Shown here: positions 57,537 to 64,000 of the stretch, in pieces
How positions within the stretch are numbered: the first letter of the stretch is position 1
Layout: every line of letters begins with the position of its first letter
NCBI RefSeq assembly: GCF_004770055.1
Contig: NZ_RQEP01000019.1
Span: 248,001-312,000 of the forward strand
Length of the DNA: 64,000 bases
Direction: 5' to 3'
DNA from: Leptospira semungkisensis
GTDB taxonomy: Bacteria; Spirochaetota; Leptospiria; Leptospirales; Leptospiraceae
Program-made: the position numbers and the translations under genes
The notes under the pieces: generated by a model
Told to the model about the DNA's origin: nothing
Databases searched by the model: none
The model's input: only the letters and a program-made list of their open reading frames with translations

Positions 57537-58210
57537 AAGGACTCCTTTAAACCATATCCTTGTCCCCTTCTGGTCTCTATAGGATCCAAGTCGGGACGAA
57601 TCTCTTTTAGTCTAGCTCTCAAGTTTTTGATCACAGTATCCACCGCTCGATCAAAACTATCTTCCGGCTCGGTCCAGACCAAATCCATAATTTCCTCTCT
57701 GGTAAAAATTTTACCTCTTCGTTTGATGAATAATACGAGAGTTTTATATTCGTAAGGTGTTAGACTTAAGGACTTTCCGTGATAATAAATGAGCTTTCTT
57801 TCCTCGTCCGTTACGAAATCTGTAAACTTTTCTTCCGTGTTCCCGTCGTATCTTCGAAGCACAGCACGGATCCGAGCGACCAATTCTCTCGGGCTAAACG
57901 GTTTTATCATATAATCATCGGCGCCTAGTTCTAAGCCGAGAACCTTGTCCAGTTCGGATTCCCTTGCCGTGAGCAATATTACCGGGATAGAATATTTCTT
58001 TCTAAGTTCTTTTAATACCTCGAACCCATTCGAATCAGGAAGGCCGACGTCTAATACAAGTAGATCCGGAGATTCGGACATAAGAGCAAAACAATCTTTG
58101 CTAGTCATCGCAGTCAAAGCCCGAAAGCCTTCCGACTCAAGGACCATACGGATCGTATCAATGATCCCAGGTTCATCTTCAGTAACAAGAATCGTTCGAG
58201 CAGAGTTCAT
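57533..58210 (-). CDS. creB: response regulator CreB (OmpR/PhoB family)
   Basis: 225 residues. Receiver domain with Asp54 in 'LVLDVGLPDS', Asp11/Glu12 acidic pocket, Lys in 'DDYMIKPFSPRE' (about 104) and a C-terminal winged helix (about 125-222) with 'LSLTPYEYKTLVLFIKRRGKIFTREEIM' and 'VKNLRARLKE'-like recognition helix. Partner of the overlapping creC, with creD as probable target. Confidence 0.92.
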   Translation of the reverse strand: MNSARTILVTEDEPGIIDTIRMVLESEGFRALTAMTSKDCFALMSESPDLLVLDVGLPDSNGFEVLKELRKKYSIPVILLTARESELDKVLGLELGADDYMIKPFSPRELVARIRAVLRRYDGNTEEKFTDFVTDEERKLIYYHGKSLSLTPYEYKTLVLFIKRRGKIFTREEIMDLVWTEPEDSFDRAVDTVIKNLRARLKEIRPDLDPIETRRGQGYGLKESL

Positions 58211-58361
58211 TCAGAAAAAGGAAATCGCAAACTTCTCCTAAGGAAAGGAAAATTTTTTCCTGCAGAAGCTTTTCCTTTTTTTCGAGAATTTTCGAAATCG
58301 GTTTGCATATCCCAGTTCCACAACGATAGTTTGTGATTGTTTTAAAATTCCCCTACCCACT

Positions 58362-59342
58362 ATGAGCCAACCTAAAACAAAAAAAGAAACCCAAGATCTT
58401 TTCGAACTCTACAGACAAATGCTCCTGATCCGTCGCTTTGAAGAAGCTTCCGCCAAAGCATACAGCATGGGAAAGATAGGAGGCTTCTGCCATTTATACA
58501 TCGGTCAAGAAGCAGTCGGCGTAGGAGCAATCTCCGCTCTAGAAGAAAAAGATTATATAGTTTCCACATATAGAGATCACGGGCACGCACTCGCAAGAGG
58601 CTTAGAGCCAAAGTCTCTCATGGCGGAATTATTCGGAAAGAAGACCGGGATCGTATCCGGAAACGGCGGCTCCATGCACTTTTTCGATAAAAAGAAAAAC
58701 TTCATGGGTGGCCACGGCATTGTAGGAGGCCATATCTCTCTCGCAGCTGGGATCGCGTACGCCTCTAAGTATAGAGAAGACCAAGCAGTCACTCTCTGCT
58801 TCTTTGGAGAAGGTGCTGCCAATATCGGCTCCTTTCATGAAGGAATGAATTTAGCAGCCATCTGGAAACTTCCACTCGTAATGATCTGCGAAAACAATCA
58901 TTATGCGATGGGAACTCCTGAATATAGAGCCTTATCCGTAAAAGATGTATCTGTAAGAGCCGCAGCCTATGATATTGCTAGAGATCATATTGAAGGGGAC
59001 GAGGTCCGCAAGGTAAGAGACCACGTCAAGGTCGCAGTCGAAAGAGCTAGAAGAGGAGAAGGTCCTACTCTGATGGAAATTTCCACATATCGATTCAGAG
59101 GACATTCTATGTCCGACCCTGCAAAATATCGAACAAAAGAAGAATTAGAAAAATATAAACAAGGTGACCCACTTATTAAGGCCGAAAAAGACCTGATCGG
59201 TTCCGGCTGGGCTACAGAAGATCTTTCTAAATTGGATGAGACCATCGCAAAGCAAATAGAAGAGGCAGTGGACTTCGCGGAGAAAAGTGAAGAACCTCCT
59301 TTAGGCTGGCTCTATAAACATGTTTATGCGGAGAACGTATAA
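58362..59342 (+). CDS. pdhA: pyruvate dehydrogenase E1 component, alpha subunit
   Basis: 326 residues. 'RDHGHALARG' and 'NGGSMHFFDKKKNFMGGHGIVGGH' (TPP-dependent E1alpha), with the ThDP/Mg site 'GEGAANIGSFHEGMNLAAIWKLPLVMICENN' region (GDG-type motif as GEG ... NN) and the phosphorylation-loop homologue 'YRFRGHSMSDPAKYR'. With PdhB it decarboxylates pyruvate. First of pdhA-pdhB-pdhC; its stop overlaps the pdhB start. Confidence 0.94.
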   Translation: MSQPKTKKETQDLFELYRQMLLIRRFEEASAKAYSMGKIGGFCHLYIGQEAVGVGAISALEEKDYIVSTYRDHGHALARGLEPKSLMAELFGKKTGIVSGNGGSMHFFDKKKNFMGGHGIVGGHISLAAGIAYASKYREDQAVTLCFFGEGAANIGSFHEGMNLAAIWKLPLVMICENNHYAMGTPEYRALSVKDVSVRAAAYDIARDHIEGDEVRKVRDHVKVAVERARRGEGPTLMEISTYRFRGHSMSDPAKYRTKEELEKYKQGDPLIKAEKDLIGSGWATEDLSKLDETIAKQIEEAVDFAEKSEEPPLGWLYKHVYAENV

Positions 59343-60316
59343 TGGCAGTCCTAACATATAGAGAAGCTCTCAATAGAGCAATGACTGAAGAAATGGAGAA
59401 GGATCCGAATATCTTTCTCATGGGAGAAGAAGTAGGACACTATGAAGGAGCCTACAAGGTTTCCCAAGGAATGCTCGCAAAATTCGGAGAGAAACGAGTG
59501 ATAGACACTCCTATCTCGGAGAATGGATTTGCAGGAGTCGGAATTGGCGCCGCCATGGTAGGCCTAAGACCGATCATCGAATTCATGACTTGGAACTTCT
59601 CACTTGTTGCGATAGATCAAATCATCAACTCAGCCGCAAAAATGAATTATATGAGTGCGGGACAATTTCCGATTCCGATCGTATTTAGAGGTGCAGGAGG
59701 CGCCGGGGGAAGATTGGCAGCTCAGCACTCCCAGTCCTTCGAGAGTTGGTATGCTCATATTCCTGGGTTAAAGGTGCTCGCTCCTTATACTCCAGCAGAT
59801 GCATACGGGCTCCTAAAAACTTCCATTCGAGATAATAATCCTACCATCTTTATAGAAAGCGAAGTATTATACGGAAGCAAAGGAGAAGTTCCCGAAGGAG
59901 AATTCTCCATCCCTATGGGAAAGGCTGATATTAAAAGAGAAGGAACCCAACTTACCATTGTTAGTTGGTCTCGCGCGCTCATGTATGTGCTTCCCGCTGC
60001 TGAAAAATTAGCAAAAGAAGGCATTTCCGTCGAAGTACTGGATCTACGAAGCATCCGTCCTTTAGATGAGGAAGCAATTCTTGCCTCTGTTCGAAAAACG
60101 AACAGAGCTCTCATCGTAGAAGAAGGTTGGAATGTGGCAGGATTCGGAGCACAGGTTGCGTATCTCATTCAAAAGGACGCATTCGATTATCTGGATTGCC
60201 CGGTTGAAAGGATAACTCAAGAAGATGTGCCGATGCCTTACGCGGCCAACCTGGAGAGGTCTTCCCTTCCGAGCGAAGAAAAGATAATTAATAAAGTCAG
60301 AAGCATGATTAAGTAA
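59342..60316 (+). CDS. pdhB: pyruvate dehydrogenase E1 component, beta subunit
   Basis: 324 residues of the transketolase-like E1beta family: 'NIFLMGEEVGHYEGAYKVSQG', 'DTPISENGFAGVGIGAAM', 'EFMTWNFSLVAIDQIINSAAK' and 'GGRLAAQHSQSFESWYAHIPGLKV', C-terminal 'LDLRSIRPLDEEAI'. It begins at 59342, sharing a base with the pdhA stop (TAATG). Confidence 0.95.
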   Translation: MAVLTYREALNRAMTEEMEKDPNIFLMGEEVGHYEGAYKVSQGMLAKFGEKRVIDTPISENGFAGVGIGAAMVGLRPIIEFMTWNFSLVAIDQIINSAAKMNYMSAGQFPIPIVFRGAGGAGGRLAAQHSQSFESWYAHIPGLKVLAPYTPADAYGLLKTSIRDNNPTIFIESEVLYGSKGEVPEGEFSIPMGKADIKREGTQLTIVSWSRALMYVLPAAEKLAKEGISVEVLDLRSIRPLDEEAILASVRKTNRALIVEEGWNVAGFGAQVAYLIQKDAFDYLDCPVERITQEDVPMPYAANLERSSLPSEEKIINKVRSMIK

Positions 60317-60361
60317 TTCAGAATATTCTAATATTAATATATTATAATTAGGCAAAATTAT

Positions 60362-61684
60362 ATGGCAAAAATATCCGAGATGACCCAACTTTCTCCGACG
60401 ATGTCCGAAGGAGTTCTGGTCAAATGGCTCAAGAAGAAGGGAGACTCTGTTGCCCCGGGAGAGATCCTCGCCGAGGTCGAAACGGATAAGGCTGTCATGG
60501 AAATGGAAGCCTTCGACGCAGGGGTAATATTGGAGATTTTGGCTCAAGAAGGAGCAAAATTACCAGTAGGTGCTCCTGTTGCAGTCATCGGAAAAGAAGG
60601 AGAAGATATTTCAGCAATTCTCGCCGAGGCAAAATCCAGAGCGATCGCCTCCCCTTCTTCGGAAGCGAGTGCTCCTGCAGCCCCTTCTCCGGAGAAAAAG
60701 GCCGAGACACAAAAACCAGTACCAGCAGTAAGCTCTTCCCCTTCTCCTGTAGTCGCAACAGAAGAACCTGAGCCTGTAAAAGAATCCAGCGTCACTCGAG
60801 GTCTTTCTAACTCTGCCTTGGAAGGAAGGATCAAAGCTTCCCCTCTTGCCAAAAAGCTCGCCCAAGAATCAGGAATTGATCTCTCTCGAGTTAGAGGCAC
60901 AGGCCCCGATGGAAGGATCATTAAACGTGATATTGAAAATGGGATTTCTTCCACCTTCGAATCAGCTTCTCCTTTTGCAGGACAAGCATTCCAAGAGGAA
61001 AAACTTCCTATTTCAGGAATGAGAAGGACAATCGCTTCCCGCCTAGTTCACTCCAAGACTCACCAGCCTCATTTCTATCTGGATATGGAAATCGATGCGG
61101 AACCTTTGGCCCTTCTTCGCGAAAACCTCAACGCTGACTTAAAAGCGTCGGGAGAAGAGATCAAACTCAGCTTGAACGATTTTATTATCCGCGCCTCGGC
61201 ACTCGCACTTCGCAAAGTTCCGGAAGTAAATTCGTCCTGGAGAGAGGATCATATTCTCAAGCATGGAAGAGTAGATATTGGGGTCGCAGTTTCCATCGAA
61301 GGCGGGCTTATCACTCCTTATGTAAGGAATGCAGACAGGCGTTCCGTTCTCGAGATCGGTAAAACGGTAAAAGAGCTTGCTTCCCGCGCAAGGGAGAGGA
61401 AACTCAAACCGGAAGAGTTTTCGGACGGAACATTTACCGTTTCCAATTTGGGAATGTTCGGTGTGGATCGTTTCGCTGCAGTTATCAATGAACCCGAGGC
61501 GGCGATCTTAGCCGTAGGGAATGTGGTGGCAAAACCGGTGATCAAGAACGGAGCCATCGTTGCAGGCAAGACTCTTTCAGTCTGCCTCTCTTGCGATCAT
61601 AGAGTGGTAGATGGCGCGGTCGGTGCCGGCTGGTTGGAAGTATTCCGAAATTTTCTAGAGCATCCGCTTCGACTACTCGCTTAA
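60362..61684 (+). CDS. pdhC: pyruvate dehydrogenase E2, dihydrolipoamide acetyltransferase
   Basis: 440 residues. One lipoyl domain (about 3-77) with the lipoylated Lys43 in VETDKAVME, an Ala/Pro/Ser-rich linker (about 95-140), a peripheral-subunit-binding domain ('ASPLAKKLAQESGIDLSRVRGTGPDGRI', about 160-190) and the catalytic domain with 'CLSCDHRVVDGAVGA' (His near 417). Single lipoyl domain, so on the short side. The E3 gene is not in this window. Confidence 0.94.
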   Translation: MAKISEMTQLSPTMSEGVLVKWLKKKGDSVAPGEILAEVETDKAVMEMEAFDAGVILEILAQEGAKLPVGAPVAVIGKEGEDISAILAEAKSRAIASPSSEASAPAAPSPEKKAETQKPVPAVSSSPSPVVATEEPEPVKESSVTRGLSNSALEGRIKASPLAKKLAQESGIDLSRVRGTGPDGRIIKRDIENGISSTFESASPFAGQAFQEEKLPISGMRRTIASRLVHSKTHQPHFYLDMEIDAEPLALLRENLNADLKASGEEIKLSLNDFIIRASALALRKVPEVNSSWREDHILKHGRVDIGVAVSIEGGLITPYVRNADRRSVLEIGKTVKELASRARERKLKPEEFSDGTFTVSNLGMFGVDRFAAVINEPEAAILAVGNVVAKPVIKNGAIVAGKTLSVCLSCDHRVVDGAVGAGWLEVFRNFLEHPLRLLA

Positions 61685-61695
61685 TAGTTTCCAAT

Positions 61696-62730
61696 TTGGC
61701 GGAAGGGAAAGTGGACAAGGACTCCAATCTAATTGCTCGAGACCAAAAAGTAAAAAAAGCAGCATTATTGCTTCTTTCCTTAGAAAAGGAAGCGGCAGCC
61801 AAGGCCTTGGCCCAATTGGATGAAAAGCTGATCGAAGAGATCGTCCAAGAAATGGCCAAGATCAAATCCGTCTCCAAGGCGGATAAAGAAGCCGCCCTAC
61901 TCGATTTTCAGGATTCACTCAAAGATCTTACCGGAGAATCAAGAGGAGGGATAGATACCGCAAGAGAATTGCTCTATCATTCCCTCGGAAAGGAAAAGTC
62001 CGAAAGTATATTAGGAAAACTAGATAGAAGAGATACGGAAGAGGATTTTTCCTTTTTGAACGATGCAGAGCCGCAGACATTGGCCCATCTTCTCGCTCCG
62101 GAACATACGCAAACAATTGCAGTTACCCTTGCCTTCTTGCAGCCTAAAAAAGCCGCTGAGACTTTGAAATTCCTCCCGAAAGAATTGCAGAGCAAAGTGG
62201 CAGTTCGTCTCGCAAATACAACCAAGACTCATCCGGATGCAATCCGACAAATTGCAAAAGTCTTAAAGAAGAAGTACGAGCAAAGGGACAAATCCGAGTT
62301 CAGCGAAGCAGGAGGAGCGGAAGCTCTCGCAAGCATCCTGAACCACATGGACAAATCCATGGAAGAAACGATCTTGAAAGAGTTAGAAGAGCATTCTCCG
62401 GAACTTGCTTCTCAAGTGAGAGAAAAACTCTATACCTTCGAAGATGTGTTGCTACTCAATTCTAAGGAAATGCGAATCCTAATCAATCGATTGGGAGGAG
62501 ATGATATCATCGCAGTTGCACTTAGAGGCGCTGCAGAAGGGATCAAGTCTCATTTCTTTGAGGCAATGTCAAAGAACCGAGCAAATGATATCCTGGAAGG
62601 TATGGAAATCCGAGGCAAGGTAACTCTCAAAGAAATTACTGACGCGAGAAATAGTATTCTAACGCTTTTAAGAGATTTGGAAGAGACCGGCGAGATTATC
62701 CTGAAAAAAGATTCGGAAGAATTTATTTAA
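61696..62730 (+). CDS. fliG: flagellar motor switch protein FliG
   Basis: 344 residues from TTG 61696; GTG 61711 with GGAAGGG just before it is an equally likely start. N-domain 'KKAALLLLSLEKEAAAKALAQLDE', armadillo-like middle 'LAHLLAPEHTQTIAVTLAFLQPKKAAETL' with the EHPQ-type motif as EHTQ, and C-domain 'LLNSKEMRILINRLGGDDIIAVALRGA' with charged residues that contact the stator. Torque-transmitting C-ring protein. Confidence 0.95.
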   Translation: MAEGKVDKDSNLIARDQKVKKAALLLLSLEKEAAAKALAQLDEKLIEEIVQEMAKIKSVSKADKEAALLDFQDSLKDLTGESRGGIDTARELLYHSLGKEKSESILGKLDRRDTEEDFSFLNDAEPQTLAHLLAPEHTQTIAVTLAFLQPKKAAETLKFLPKELQSKVAVRLANTTKTHPDAIRQIAKVLKKKYEQRDKSEFSEAGGAEALASILNHMDKSMEETILKELEEHSPELASQVREKLYTFEDVLLLNSKEMRILINRLGGDDIIAVALRGAAEGIKSHFFEAMSKNRANDILEGMEIRGKVTLKEITDARNSILTLLRDLEETGEIILKKDSEEFI

Positions 62731-62749
62731 TCCGGAGTAATTTAATTTT

Positions 62750-63703
62750 ATGAACAATATTTGGAAACGATTGGCAAAGCTTACAGTAGGTTTCCTGCTA
62801 TTCCTTCTCATTGTAGTAGCAATCTATATCGGAGCAACCTGGGCTTCTGACAAACCCGTAAGTGAACTGCAACGATGGGCTGCACCTCCTTCTACATTTA
62901 TCGATGTGCTCGGTATGAAAGTGCATTTGCGCGATGAAGGCCCTAAGACAGATCCTCATCCTCTTGTACTGATCCACGGAACAGCATCGTCCCTGCATAC
63001 TTGGGATGGTTGGACAGAAAATTTAAGATCTTCCCGCAGAGTAATTCGATTCGATATGCCTGCTTTCGGTTTAACAGGACCTTCTCCGGATCATAATTAT
63101 TCCATGGATCGATATGCAGAATTTGTAATGGCTGTTTTAGATCATCTAGAAATAAAACGTTCTATCATTGCTGGGAATTCTCTCGGCGGGAACATCGCTT
63201 GGTACACCGCTCTCAAGCATCCGGATCGCTTTGAAAAATTGATCTTAGTGGATTCCGGCGGATACAAAGCTGTATCACTTTCCGTCCCGATAGCATTTCG
63301 GATCGCGAGGATCCCGATACTTCGCAATATCGCAAACAGCATTTTACCCAGAAATATTATTGCTTCCAGTCTCAAAAATACCTACGGAGATCCTTCTAAA
63401 GTAACTGAAGAACAGATCGATCGATATTATGATCTCGCTTTAAGAGAAGGAAATCGAAAAGCATTGGGAGAGCGTTTCCAACAGATGAAACCCGGAGAGA
63501 TGGAAGATCGCATCCGCGAACTCCGTATCCCTACTCTGATCCTATGGGGAAAATTGGACCGCTTAGTTCCTCCGGAAAATGCGGAACGTTTTCATAAAGA
63601 CATTCCAGGAAGCAAACTTGTCTTCTTTGATACTCTGGGTCATATTCCGGAAGAAGAAGATCCGGTTCACACAGTGGAAGTTGTGAAAGATTTTATTAAG
63701 TAA
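62750..63703 (+). CDS. alpha/beta hydrolase, membrane-anchored
   Basis: 317 residues. N-terminal TM helix (about 10-32). Hydrolase core: oxyanion loop 'LIHGTASSLHTWDGW', nucleophile Ser in 'GNSLGGNIAW' (about 143), Asp in 'LWGKLDRLVP' (about 267) and His in 'LGHIPEEEDP' (about 298). Resembles the MhpC-like general hydrolase group. Substrate unknown. Confidence 0.88.
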   Translation: MNNIWKRLAKLTVGFLLFLLIVVAIYIGATWASDKPVSELQRWAAPPSTFIDVLGMKVHLRDEGPKTDPHPLVLIHGTASSLHTWDGWTENLRSSRRVIRFDMPAFGLTGPSPDHNYSMDRYAEFVMAVLDHLEIKRSIIAGNSLGGNIAWYTALKHPDRFEKLILVDSGGYKAVSLSVPIAFRIARIPILRNIANSILPRNIIASSLKNTYGDPSKVTEEQIDRYYDLALREGNRKALGERFQQMKPGEMEDRIRELRIPTLILWGKLDRLVPPENAERFHKDIPGSKLVFFDTLGHIPEEEDPVHTVEVVKDFIK

Positions 63704-63717
63704 GACGAGAGGAATTT

Positions 63718-63792
<75 letters not shown>

Positions 63793-63793
63793 T

Positions 63794-64000
63794 TTATGAA
63801 GAACATAATTTCCAAGCGATCTCGTGGGTCAATTCGTTTCTCTGAAAAAGGGATGAATTTTTAAGTCCCTTCCATAGCCTTTCCCAAAGATCGGTTTTTC
63901 CGATAGAAATCGGCCCAAGATAGATGCTCCACGAAAAAAAGCCAAAGGATTTATTGGAAGATAGGATCTTCACTCTTTCTAATTTCCTATCCGTATCCAG
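63794..64000 (-). CDS. 3' end of an unidentified CDS, continues past the window
   Basis: On the minus strand the frame is open from base 64000 to TAA at 63794-63796, 68 codons, with codon usage like its neighbours ('ILSSNKSFGFFSWSIYLGP', 'LWKGLKNSSLFQRNELTHEIAW'). No recognisable domain in this fragment. It ends 3 bases before tRNA-Asp. Confidence 0.5.
   Translation of the reverse strand: MDTDRKLERVKILSSNKSFGFFSWSIYLGPISIGKTDLWERLWKGLKNSSLFQRNELTHEIAWKLCSS

Overview
The window is a chromosomal segment of a Leptospira-type spirochaete. The evidence is the set of periplasmic-flagellum genes (fliM, fliN, fliG and two flagellin flaB genes on scattered transcripts), an FcpB-like secreted protein, a LipL46-like lipoprotein, methionine synthesis by metY/metX/metW, and a SemiSWEET close to the L. 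biflexa transporter. Lipoprotein signal peptides are of the loose spirochaetal kind. GC content, judged by eye, is in the low forties, higher than expected for L. interrogans, so a saprophytic or intermediate-clade species is more likely. I see no rRNA operon, IS element, prophage or CRISPR array. This is mostly core genome.

Layout. 1-2400: an ECF sigma factor with a FemAB/GNAT-like gene behind it, divergent from an NrsF-type (DUF1109) membrane anti-sigma candidate. 2447-7407: leftward operon leuC-leuD-cysteine-synthase-like gene-UPF1-like helicase. 7575-12089: leftward envelope cluster (glycosyltransferase, unknown, gmhA, lone ABC ATPase, VWA-like/FHA membrane protein), divergent from an O-antigen ligase-like gene. 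14173-14348: tRNA-Leu and tRNA-Cys, followed by a UPF0598/C8orf82 homologue, a long-form guaA, and queF-SemiSWEET. 17524-24570: FecR-domain lipoprotein, ferredoxin, an operon ending in fliM, cyclophilin lipoprotein, argH, haem-binding protein. 24641-33029: NfeD and two SPFH proteins, fliN divergent from an AAA+ ATPase, FcpB-like gene, zinc-ribbon protein, rsmE, beta-barrel protein. 33364-36502: metY-metX-metW. 36654-41520: ddl, then an aromatic-repeat protein fused in operon with an Mla-type lipid transporter (mlaE, mlaF, mlaD). 41567-48783: dehydrogenase, GDYXXLXY/DUF2157 pair, AT-rich orphan lipoprotein, M48 protease, DUF2797, NamZ-like muramidase. 48850-53449: LipL46-like lipoprotein, ArsR/SRPBCC pair with a striking tandem operator, and two flaB genes. 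53910-58210: DUF1361 and a creB-creC-creD envelope stress system. 58362-61684: pyruvate dehydrogenase E1alpha-E1beta-E2. 61696-62730: fliG. The end holds an alpha/beta hydrolase, tRNA-Asp and a partial CDS.

The strongest second-look items are these. (1) The creC kinase start is separated from the rest of its reading frame by a 9-nt homopolymer. (2) Four tandem 11-bp repeats with the spacing of a CreB box lie immediately upstream of creD. (3) Two abutting 16-bp palindromes form the ArsR operator. (4) A large aromatic 'WPF/FPF' repeat protein sits at the head of the Mla operon. (5) FliN carries a FliM-like CheY-docking motif. (6) A cysteine-synthase homologue with altered PLP-site loops sits inside the leu operon. 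(7) A 12-bp stem occludes the metX start. All calls are from reading the sequence; none has been checked by database search.
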